This document shows, in pieces, positions 50,218 to 57,733 of a stretch of 64,000 nucleotides of DNA. The translations under genes were made by a program, and so were the position numbers. The notes under the pieces are model-generated. The model worked only from the letters and a program-made list of their open reading frames with translations, did not search any database and was not told the origin of the DNA. Within the stretch, counting starts at the first letter, position 1, and every line of letters begins with the position of its first letter. Where the stretch lies: NCBI RefSeq assembly GCF_004345605.1, contig NZ_SLVY01000001.1:310001-374000 (forward strand), in the 5' to 3' direction. Origin of the DNA: Rhodococcus sp. SMB37. Lineage in GTDB: Bacteria; Actinomycetota; Actinomycetes; Mycobacteriales; Mycobacteriaceae.

Positions 50218-50931
50218 TCATGCGACGCGGCTCCTCACCCGGGCGGCAGGCGTGCCCGCCCAGATACTGAGGCCAGGGACGTGAGCAATGAGCGCCAGCG
50301 GCTTCACGACGGCCCAGTAGATCGGAGCCGGCAGACCTGCCCGCCGACGGATCGGTCTGTTCCACTCGACACCGTCGACCATCCAGGCGACGAAGCGGAC
50401 GGATTCCCACACGGTGTACCCGTCGATCCACGCGCGTTGCTCGAAGTCGTTCCAGTCCCGGTGGTTGAGCACTCGGGACACGATCTCCATGGCCTCGTCT
50501 TCTTCGTGTGCGAGATGTTCCATCAGTGGTTTTGCCAGCGTCTTCACTGCGTCCATCACATCGCGAGGCTCCGTCCGCCCGGCGACAAGTCCGCGCGCGT
50601 GAGCTTCGAGGGCGAGCACCGGCCCGTCGATCGCGTGGTGCTCGGCCTGCATCGCGTCGAGTACCGCCGAACTTCCGGGTTCGCGCTCGAGGAGCAGCGG
50701 CCAGAGGTGATGGTCTTCCCCTTCGTGATGCCATCGAAGTGTGTGCATCATCCACTGGAGGTGACGACCCAGGCGCCGACTGCGACGGGGCGACAGGTTC
50801 TCGGGAGATCCCAGGAGAATCTCGGATCGCTCGAGGTCGCGGCGAAGTGCGTTGTGGAACACGGACATGGTCAATGTGTCGGCCGCGAGCCATGGCAATC
50901 CATCCACCACTCCGACCTCCGGATTCGTCAT
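50218..50931 (-). CDS. hemerythrin HHE domain protein
   Basis: A 237-residue protein with a hemerythrin-like four-helix bundle in residues about 20-165. Di-iron ligand candidates are H and E in WHHEGEDHHLWP, H in MQAEHHAIDG and H-E in LMEHLAHEEDEAME. The C-terminal 70 residues are Trp/Arg rich with a hydrophobic stretch PIYWAVVKPLALIAHVPGL. It might sense or bind oxygen, NO or iron. ATG 50931 has GGAGG six bases upstream. It is divergent from a LysR gene that may control it. Confidence 0.85.
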   Translation of the reverse strand: MTNPEVGVVDGLPWLAADTLTMSVFHNALRRDLERSEILLGSPENLSPRRSRRLGRHLQWMMHTLRWHHEGEDHHLWPLLLEREPGSSAVLDAMQAEHHAIDGPVLALEAHARGLVAGRTEPRDVMDAVKTLAKPLMEHLAHEEDEAMEIVSRVLNHRDWNDFEQRAWIDGYTVWESVRFVAWMVDGVEWNRPIRRRAGLPAPIYWAVVKPLALIAHVPGLSIWAGTPAARVRSRVA

Positions 50932-50996
50932 GTCATCCTCCCTTGTCTCGTGCATCCCAGTCTCTGCGTCATTCAATGATTAATCCAACCGATAGG

Positions 50997-51015
50997 TTCG
51001 ATCAGTAGCATCGAA
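50997..51015. promoter_or_regulatory. inverted repeat between hemerythrin and LysR genes
   Basis: TTCGAT-CAGTAGC-ATCGAA is a perfect 6-7-6 inverted repeat four bases before the LysR start codon, in the 88-bp divergent gap. It has the T-N11-A form expected of LysR-type binding sites and lies where autorepression is typical. Confidence 0.55.
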
Positions 51016-51019
51016 AATC

Positions 51020-51943
51020 ATGATGGACGTGTTGAAGCTCCAAGCGTTTGTCGCCGTGGCCGAGGAAGAGTCCTTCGGGGCCGCCGCCGACCGGCTCGGG
51101 ATCGCGCAATCGACGATCAGCTCTCGGATCAAAGAACTCGAATCGATTCTCGGGCAACGACTGTTCACCCGCACGAGCCGTCAGGTGCGGCTTTCGTATC
51201 CGGGCGAGGCGGCTCTACCGAGGGCCCGAGCCGCACTTACCGCACTCGACGGCGTGCAGCAGGCAGTCGACGACGTTGCAGGAATTCGTCGCGGACGGGT
51301 ACGACTGGGTCTCGTGACGGGCGCCGAACTTCCTGAACTGGGCGACACTCTGGCGGCGTTCGCATCCGAGTTCCCCGGTGTCGCACTCGTCCTCACGTCC
51401 GCGTCGAGCGACGACCTGGTGCAGTCGGTATCCGACGGAGCACTCGACATCGCGATTGTGGTGCGCACCGACCCGACGCACCTGCGGTGGGTGGAACTGA
51501 TGCGCGACCCACTCATAGTGGTCGGCCTTCCGGCCACGACACGCACCGTCGCGATCACCGATCTGAGTACCGAACCTCTTGTGGTCCTCGATGCCGGCGC
51601 GGGCGCACGCGACGCCCTCGAATCCGCGGCGCAGCGAGCCCGGACCCGTCTCGCGATCGCCGTCCAGGTCTCGACACCTGGCATGGCATGGGACCTCCAC
51701 ACACGGGGTATGGGTCTACTGGTCATCCCGCGTAGCCTCGCCCCCGGCGGTGGGGCCCTGCTCGTCGATGCCGACGAGGCAGAGACCAGCGTCATGGTCG
51801 GCCTCGTCGGTCACCCCGAAATACGGACGCCCGCCACAGAGCTACTCCTCGAACGACTCACGCTTCACATGGGCCCTGTCTCGGACCCGCTCGCCGACGG
51901 AACGTCCTCAGATGTTCGACGGGCGAACCACGAACACCGATGA
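51020..51943 (+). CDS. LysR-family transcriptional regulator
   Basis: A 307-residue regulator. The N-terminal helix-turn-helix is LQAFVAVAEEESFGAAADRLGIAQSTISSRIKELESILGQRLFTRTSRQVRLS (about 7-60). The effector domain begins near residue 90 (RGRVRLGLVTGAELPEL). The C-terminus is extended by about 25 polar residues. The last 36 bp overlap the 3' end of the convergent truB. The effector is unknown; the divergent hemerythrin gene is the likely target. Confidence 0.9.
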   Translation: MMDVLKLQAFVAVAEEESFGAAADRLGIAQSTISSRIKELESILGQRLFTRTSRQVRLSYPGEAALPRARAALTALDGVQQAVDDVAGIRRGRVRLGLVTGAELPELGDTLAAFASEFPGVALVLTSASSDDLVQSVSDGALDIAIVVRTDPTHLRWVELMRDPLIVVGLPATTRTVAITDLSTEPLVVLDAGAGARDALESAAQRARTRLAIAVQVSTPGMAWDLHTRGMGLLVIPRSLAPGGGALLVDADEAETSVMVGLVGHPEIRTPATELLLERLTLHMGPVSDPLADGTSSDVRRANHEHR

Positions 51944-52825
51944 CGCCCGCTTCCCCTTCTCCTGCAGCAGCGCCACCGCGCGCCCCTGAGGGTCGATCGC
52001 CGCGTACACACCCGGCACACCGATCGGATCGAGCCAACGGCCGTGTGAGAGCACCACGGCCTCGTCGTCCGTCACGGAGCGTGTGGGGAACGCCGTGAGG
52101 ATTGCCGCGTCGAGGTCGAGGCTCGGGACCGGATCGTCCGCCAACTGCTCGAGGGTGCGTGCATGCTCGAGCCCGAACGGGCCGACGGTCGTGCGCCGCA
52201 GGGCCGTGAGATGCCCCCCGACACCCAGGGCTGCTCCCAGATCTCTCGCGAGAGCCCGGATGTACGTCCCGGACGAACAGTCCACCTCGACGTCGAGGTC
52301 GACGAACCCTCCCTCGGGCGTGTCGTGGCGCGCGAGTACCTCGAACCGCGACACGGTGACAGGACGCGCCGGGATCTCGACCACTTCACCCTCGCGCATC
52401 CGCGCGTACGCGCGCTTCCCGTCGATCTTGATGGCGCTGACACTGGCCGGGACCTGCTCGATATCGCCGGTGAGCACGGCGACCTCCGCAGCGATCCGGT
52501 CGTCGCGCACCGTCGACGCGTCGACGGTCTCGAGAACCTCACCTTCCGCATCGTCGGTGACGGTGTTCTGCCCCAACCGGATCGTGGCGCTGTACGACTT
52601 CGTGGTCAGCGCCAACAGACCCAGCAGTTTGGTGGCGCGTTCGACGCCGAGCACCAGGACTCCGGTGGCCATCGGATCGAGGGTGCCGGCGTGGCCGACC
52701 TTGCGGGTACCCATCAGTTTTCGACACCGAGCGACGACATCGTGGCTGGTCATGCCCGCAGGCTTGTCGACGACGAGAAGCCCGGCGCGGGTGAGGGCGG
52801 GGTTCTCGGAGGCGGATTCGGTCAT
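51908..52825 (-). CDS. truB: tRNA pseudouridine(55) synthase TruB
   Basis: Makes pseudouridine 55 in the T loop of tRNAs. The 305-residue product has the catalytic aspartate D50 in GHAGTLDPMATGVL, plus SYSATIRLG and GTYIRALARDLG. A C-terminal PUA-like tail is present. ATG 52825 lies three bases after the end of the pptT coding region. Order and orientation match Rv2793c. Confidence 0.95.
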   Translation of the reverse strand: MTESASENPALTRAGLLVVDKPAGMTSHDVVARCRKLMGTRKVGHAGTLDPMATGVLVLGVERATKLLGLLALTTKSYSATIRLGQNTVTDDAEGEVLETVDASTVRDDRIAAEVAVLTGDIEQVPASVSAIKIDGKRAYARMREGEVVEIPARPVTVSRFEVLARHDTPEGGFVDLDVEVDCSSGTYIRALARDLGAALGVGGHLTALRRTTVGPFGLEHARTLEQLADDPVPSLDLDAAILTAFPTRSVTDDEAVVLSHGRWLDPIGVPGVYAAIDPQGRAVALLQEKGKRASSVFVVRPSNI

Positions 52826-52827
52826 GG

Positions 52828-53535
52828 TCAGCGCACCGTGATCGCGGTGAGCACCAGGCCGTCGTCCACCAGCCAACGACCTTCGAAATCGGTCAGCGGC
52901 GATCCGTCCGAGGTGTCGCCGGGGACCAGCAGCTTCGACCGGAACGTGCCCGAGGTCGCGCCCGACTCGTCGCGTTCGAAAGTGATGTGGGCGTCTTCGA
53001 AACCGAGCCACCGGCCGGTGAGCGGGAACCACGCCTTGTAGGTGGCTTCCTTGGCGCAGAACAGCACCCGATCCCAATGCAGGTCGGTGTCGGTGGTCGA
53101 GGCGAGCCATGTGCGTTCGACGTCGAGACTGACGGCGTCGAGGACACCGTCCGGGAGGCGGTCGTGCGGCTCGGCGTCGATCCCGAGCGAACGGACCTGC
53201 AGCGAGTAGCCGAGGACGGCTCCGCGGTAGCCGTCACAGTGCGTGAGGCTACCGACCACTCCGCGTGGCCAGACCGGTGCACCCTTGTCGCCCTTGAGGA
53301 TCGGGGCCGGTTCAACGCCGAGCCGGCTCATCGCCTGACGCGCACAGTGTCGCGCGCCGATGAACTCGCGGCGACGCTTCTCGACCGCTCTGGCGATGAG
53401 GGGTTCCTCCTGCGGGTGGGCCACCAGGCCCGGTGGGTCGGAGAACAGTTCCGCGGCAGCGACGCCGTCCGGAACGATCCGCGCGATCAGACCGTCTCGT
53501 GCACCGACCTGGGATTCGGTCGTCGACTCCGTCAC
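52828..53535 (-). CDS. pptT: 4'-phosphopantetheinyl transferase PptT
   Basis: Sfp-type transferase that activates carrier proteins of polyketide, mycolate and siderophore synthases. The 235-residue product contains GSLTHCDGY (95-103), the magnesium ligands D120 and E122 in GIDAEP, and E163 in CAKEATYKAWF; these correspond to D114, E116 and E157 of M. tuberculosis PptT. GTG 53535 overlaps the pptH stop by four bases, so the enzyme and its antagonist are coupled. Confidence 0.94.
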   Translation of the reverse strand: MTESTTESQVGARDGLIARIVPDGVAAAELFSDPPGLVAHPQEEPLIARAVEKRRREFIGARHCARQAMSRLGVEPAPILKGDKGAPVWPRGVVGSLTHCDGYRGAVLGYSLQVRSLGIDAEPHDRLPDGVLDAVSLDVERTWLASTTDTDLHWDRVLFCAKEATYKAWFPLTGRWLGFEDAHITFERDESGATSGTFRSKLLVPGDTSDGSPLTDFEGRWLVDDGLVLTAITVR

Positions 53536-54470
53536 CGCAGTTCCTTCTCTCGTTGCGCCCGAAACTTCTCGGCTTCGGCTTCCATCTCGGGGGTCACCGT
53601 GAAGTGACCGCCCCACTTGTTGAGCGTGCCCGGCGGGTAGTCCGGGACGGGCAGGATCTGGCGCAGCACGTTGTCGGGGAGGCCCCGTCGCTGCCATTCG
53701 CGCGGATAACCCACCGATACCTCTTCGAAGCGCACCCCGTCGTAGTAGGTGGTCCGCGGGATGTGGAGATGCCCGTACACGCTGCACAAAGCCCGGTAAC
53801 GCACGTGCCAGTCGGCGGTTTCGGTTGTGCCGCACCAGAGTGCGAACTCGGGATAGAACAGCATTCGAGTGGGTTCGCGCACGAGCGGAAAGTGATTGAT
53901 CAGCACCGTCGGCAGCGTCGGATCGAGCGCGTCGAGCCGTGCACGGGTCTGCTCGAGGCGTGCGCGGCACCACGTGTCGCGGGTGATGTAGGGGTCGGGT
54001 TTCAGCAGGAACTCGTCGGTCGCGACCACATTGCGCGAGCGCGCCAGTGCGAGTCCGTCCGCTTTCGTCGTCGTGCCGTCCGGCAGGAACGAGTAGTCGT
54101 ACAGCAGGAACATCGGCACCAGCGTGACGGGGCTGCCGTCTCCCTCCCAGACCGGATACGGATCTTCCGGTGTGACGACACCGAGCTCGCGGCACATGGT
54201 CACGAGATAGTCGTAGCGAGCCACCCCGTGCATCTGCACGGGATCCTTCGCAGTCGTCCACAGCTCGTGGTTGCCGGGAACCCAGATCACCTTCGCGAAG
54301 CGTTCACTGAGCAGCTTCAACGCCCATCGGATGTCGTCGGTCTTCTCCGAGACGTCGCCGGCCACGATGAGCCAGTCGTCGGGAGATTCGGGGAACAGGT
54401 CCTCGGTGACAGGCCGGTTACCCCGGTGCGCCACATGGATGTCACTGACCGCCCACAGTTTCGCTGCCAC
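53532..54470 (-). CDS. pptH: metallophosphoesterase, phosphopantetheinyl hydrolase PptH (Rv2795c-like)
   Basis: A 312-residue calcineurin-like phosphoesterase. The metal motifs are in order: SDIH, IVAGDVSEK, VPGNHELW, INHFPL and YGHLHIP. The M. tuberculosis homologue in the same position removes phosphopantetheine from carrier proteins and so opposes PptT. The same gene pair and overlap here suggest the same function. Confidence 0.9.
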   Translation of the reverse strand: MAAKLWAVSDIHVAHRGNRPVTEDLFPESPDDWLIVAGDVSEKTDDIRWALKLLSERFAKVIWVPGNHELWTTAKDPVQMHGVARYDYLVTMCRELGVVTPEDPYPVWEGDGSPVTLVPMFLLYDYSFLPDGTTTKADGLALARSRNVVATDEFLLKPDPYITRDTWCRARLEQTRARLDALDPTLPTVLINHFPLVREPTRMLFYPEFALWCGTTETADWHVRYRALCSVYGHLHIPRTTYYDGVRFEEVSVGYPREWQRRGLPDNVLRQILPVPDYPPGTLNKWGGHFTVTPEMEAEAEKFRAQREKELR

Positions 54471-54476
54471 CGGTTT

Positions 54477-55844
54477 CTATCCTCCAGTTCCGTCGTCTGC
54501 GTGGACCTGCCGGTCCGCGCCCGTCACTGCCCAACGCCCCGTCCGGGTGCGCCACACGACGGCAATCATCCGAAACACGATGAACACCGTAAGCCCGGTC
54601 CAAATTCCCGCTAGCCCCCAGTCGAAGGCGAGCGAACACCAGATCAGCGGCAAGAACCCCACCAGCGCGGCCGTGAGCGTGGCGTTGCGCAGGAACGCGG
54701 CGTCGCCCGCGCCGAGCAGTACTCCGTCGAGCGCGAACACCACACCGGCCAGCGGCATGATCGCGATGAAGAACCACCACGCGACATCGATCTGGTCGAG
54801 CACCGCGTCGTCGGCCGTGAACAGGCCGGGGATCAGTGTCCGCCCCACCAGGAAGAACACTGCGAGGACCATCGCGAACAGGACCGACCACGCCGTCACC
54901 CGCCAGGCGATCCGGCTTGCACCGCGGGTGTCCTTGGCCCCGAGCGCCGCACCGACGAGCGCCTGCGCGGCGATGGCGAGCGAGTCGAGGGCGAGCGTGA
55001 CGAAGTTCCACAGTTGCAGAACCACCTGGTGCCCTGCGACTGCAGCGGCACCGAACCTCGCTGCGACCGCGGCTGCAGACAGGAAGCAGGCCTGGAACGC
55101 CAGGCTCCGGGCGATGAGGTCGCGGCCGAGTTGCAACTGGGCGACGAGCACGGAGCGGAGCGGCCGGCGCGACACTCCCGTCCGCAACAACGCCACCACG
55201 AACAGCGTCGCCGCGACGAACTGCCCCACGACGTTGGCGACCGCTGAACCGACGAGTTCCCAGCGTGGAGCGCCGAGCAGACCGTGTACCAGGATCGGGC
55301 ACAACACCGCCGAGAGTCCCAATCCCAGCACCACGTATCGCAGTGGTCGTGCGGTGTCTTGTATGCCACGCATCCACCCGTTGCCCGCCAGGCTGATGAG
55401 GATCAGCGGCGCACCGAACAGTGCGACACGCAGCCAGGACACGGCGGCGGTCGCGATCTCCTCGTCGCCGGCGATCAGGCCCGCAACGGGTGCCGCAAGC
55501 AACTGGCCGATCACGACGATCACGGCACCGACACACACCGCGAGCCAGGTGGCCTGGATGCCTTCCGTGACGGCGTCGTCGTGCCGGTCGGCACCGTGGA
55601 ACCGCGAGGCCCGGGCGGTCGTCCCATAGGACAGAAAGGTCAGCTGGGTCGTGACCTGGGCGAGGACGAGACCGCCGATGGCCAGTCCGGCGAGCGGAAG
55701 CGCGCCGAGTCGTCCCACGACAGCGATATCGAACAGCAGGTAGAGAGGCTCGGCGGCCAGCACTCCGAGCGCCGGCAGCGCGAGTCCTAGGATTCGCCGA
55801 CCGGACAGGTCGAGTGGGGTCGACACGGGTTCTGCCGACTCCAT
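54477..55844 (-). CDS. dinF: MATE-family efflux transporter DinF
   Basis: A 455-residue multidrug and toxin extrusion transporter with 12 predicted helices. The N-terminal half opens with RRILGLALPALGVLAAEPLYLLFDIAVVGRLGALPLAGLAIG, and the paired second half with GHQVVLQLWNFVTLALDSLAIAAQALVGAALGA. It is the counterpart of Rv2836c. ATG 55844 overlaps the cnpB stop (TGATG). The substrates are unknown. Confidence 0.92.
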   Translation of the reverse strand: MESAEPVSTPLDLSGRRILGLALPALGVLAAEPLYLLFDIAVVGRLGALPLAGLAIGGLVLAQVTTQLTFLSYGTTARASRFHGADRHDDAVTEGIQATWLAVCVGAVIVVIGQLLAAPVAGLIAGDEEIATAAVSWLRVALFGAPLILISLAGNGWMRGIQDTARPLRYVVLGLGLSAVLCPILVHGLLGAPRWELVGSAVANVVGQFVAATLFVVALLRTGVSRRPLRSVLVAQLQLGRDLIARSLAFQACFLSAAAVAARFGAAAVAGHQVVLQLWNFVTLALDSLAIAAQALVGAALGAKDTRGASRIAWRVTAWSVLFAMVLAVFFLVGRTLIPGLFTADDAVLDQIDVAWWFFIAIMPLAGVVFALDGVLLGAGDAAFLRNATLTAALVGFLPLIWCSLAFDWGLAGIWTGLTVFIVFRMIAVVWRTRTGRWAVTGADRQVHADDGTGG

Positions 55845-56836
55845 CACCCGAGCGCGGAGCACAGGGCAGCGACGATTCCCTCGGAGTCGCCGTGTGCGGT
55901 GTATCCGGACGCGAAGCGGTGTCCGCCACCTCCGAGGGTCGTCGCCACGAGGGAGACGTCCACGTCGCGTTTGGAACGCAGCGAGACGGTCCATTCCTGC
56001 GGACCGACTTCCTTGAACACCGCCGCAACCTCGGCCTCCACCGTGGTGCGCACGATGTCGATGACGCTTTCGATCTCCTCGGCTCCGAGGTGAGCGGAGT
56101 CCGCGCGACGCACCAACGCGTAGACCAACCCACGGTTGCTCGCGGCCTCCGGCAGGAGCGTCGCGGACGCCAGAACCGACGACAGCATCGGCAACCACCC
56201 GAACGGGTGCGTGTCGAGAAGCGTGCGGGTGATGGTCGCACCGTCGATACCAGTCGCGAGAAGCCGCTCCGCGAGTGTGTGTGTACCCGGGCGCACCCAC
56301 CGGAAGGATCCGGTGTCGGTGGCGAGCCCCGCGAACAGGCAGTGTGCGATGTCCGCATCGATCTCGACACTCCACGCGTCGAAGATGTCCGCGAGTACCG
56401 CCGCGGTAGCCTCGGCATCTGCGTCGATGAGATTGTGGGTCCCGAACCGGGTATTGGATCGATGGTGGTCGATGACCAACGAGCTCCGGGCGCCGTCCAG
56501 ACGGGTACGCAACTCACCGAGCCGACCGGCGGTGCCGCAATCCACGGCGACCAGTAGATCCACCTCGTCCCGGACCGCCTCCGCGGCGGTGACCAGATGT
56601 GTACCCGGCAAGCCCCGCATCGACAGAGGCACCGCGTCCGGAGCTGCGAAGGCCACCTGCACGGGAATCCCCCGTCGTTCGAGCGCCAGACCGAGTGCCA
56701 GACCGCTGCCCAGGGTGTCGGCGTCGGGCTGAACGTGGCACAGCACAGTCACCGTCTGTGCAGCGGAGAGCAGCGCGACAGCGCCGTCGAGATCGACTGC
56801 GCTGTCGTGGCCGGTCGACACTTCGAAGTCTGACAT
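55844..56836 (-). CDS. cnpB: DHH/DHHA1 phosphoesterase (NrnA/CnpB type)
   Basis: A 330-residue enzyme that degrades short oligoribonucleotides and cyclic dinucleotide products; Rv2837c in M. tuberculosis is CnpB. Catalytic motifs are CHVQPDADTLGSGLAL, VAVDCG, IDHHRSN and the DHHA1 motif GGGGHRFASGY near the C-terminus. ATG 56836 lies eight bases after rbfA. It is part of the rbfA-cnpB-dinF run. Confidence 0.93.
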   Translation of the reverse strand: MSDFEVSTGHDSAVDLDGAVALLSAAQTVTVLCHVQPDADTLGSGLALGLALERRGIPVQVAFAAPDAVPLSMRGLPGTHLVTAAEAVRDEVDLLVAVDCGTAGRLGELRTRLDGARSSLVIDHHRSNTRFGTHNLIDADAEATAAVLADIFDAWSVEIDADIAHCLFAGLATDTGSFRWVRPGTHTLAERLLATGIDGATITRTLLDTHPFGWLPMLSSVLASATLLPEAASNRGLVYALVRRADSAHLGAEEIESVIDIVRTTVEAEVAAVFKEVGPQEWTVSLRSKRDVDVSLVATTLGGGGHRFASGYTAHGDSEGIVAALCSALG

Positions 56837-56843
56837 GGTGTCG

Positions 56844-57293
56844 CTATTCGTCGTCGCCACGTTCGCGAGGTTCCTTGTACGGGTCGGAGTCGCCGGCCGG
56901 TACCGCACCCTCCCGCGCGCGTGCCACCTCGTCGTCCGCCGCACGTGCACGCTCGAGGAGTTCTTCCATGTGACGGGCGGTGTCCGGGACGGTGTCGGTC
57001 ACGAACGTCAGCGTCGGGGTGAATCGGACACCGGTCGCCGCACCGACCTTCGAACGCAGGATGCCCTTGGCCTTCTCGAGGCCCGCGGCTGCCGACACGA
57101 GGTCGGGCTCGGTCTTCAGGTCTGCGCCGCGCACGGTGTAGTAGACCGTCGCGTCGTGCAGGTCGGCGGTGACCTTCGCGTCGGTGATGGTGATGAATTC
57201 GAGCCGTGGGTCCTTGATCTCATGGTCGATCGCGGTGGCCACGATGGTGGAGATGCGCTTCGCGAGGCGGCGCGCGCGTGCTGGATCGGCCAT
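56844..57293 (-). CDS. rbfA: ribosome-binding factor A
   Basis: A 30S maturation factor of 149 residues with a KH-like fold: [48 protein letters not shown]. The C-terminal 35 residues are charged and disordered. It lies downstream of infB and DUF503, the usual order in Actinobacteria. Confidence 0.95.
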   Translation of the reverse strand: MADPARARRLAKRISTIVATAIDHEIKDPRLEFITITDAKVTADLHDATVYYTVRGADLKTEPDLVSAAAGLEKAKGILRSKVGAATGVRFTPTLTFVTDTVPDTARHMEELLERARAADDEVARAREGAVPAGDSDPYKEPRERGDDE

Positions 57294-57354
57294 GTCGTTC
57301 GTTCCTCCTCGGCCGCCGGTCTCCGGCGACCACTCTCTGTGTTGTGTCGGTCCG

Positions 57355-57645
57355 TCAGTCTTCCGGGCCGAACACTCTTCGTCTGGTGGAGAGCAACTCC
57401 AGTTCGGGACGGTCCGCGGCGAGCCTCTCGCACTTGTCGAGTATGTCGCGAACGTGCGCGAGGTCGGGCGCGGCCACCGCTACGCCCAGTTTCGCTCGTC
57501 GATGCAGATCCTGGTCTCCGGTCTCCGAAGCCGAGACACCGAGGCGACGTAGCTCGGCGAGCACCGGCCTGATCAACGACCGCTTCCCCTTGAGCGAATG
57601 GACGTCTCCCAGGAGAATGTCCAGCTCGAGTGCTCCCAGATACAT
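57355..57645 (-). CDS. DUF503 family protein
   Basis: A 96-residue protein opening [34 protein letters not shown], the DUF503 hallmark, with a ferredoxin-like fold expected. It is widely conserved between infB and rbfA. The role is not established. ATG 57645 has GGAAGG eight bases upstream; a longer in-frame version is unlikely. Confidence 0.92.
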   Translation of the reverse strand: MYLGALELDILLGDVHSLKGKRSLIRPVLAELRRLGVSASETGDQDLHRRAKLGVAVAAPDLAHVRDILDKCERLAADRPELELLSTRRRVFGPED

Positions 57646-57733
57646 CGTCGGCCTTCCCCCGTCGGATCCGGATCTCTCGACATGCCCGTGGCGGCAGACG
57701 ACATGGTCGTCCACCGCCACCGGTCGAGATGTG

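Noticed and set aside
49445..50893. A 482-codon minus-strand frame spanning the decayed region and the hemerythrin gene
   Set aside because: It overlaps the real hemerythrin gene in another frame and is Arg-rich over most of its length; only its last part carries the permease remnant.
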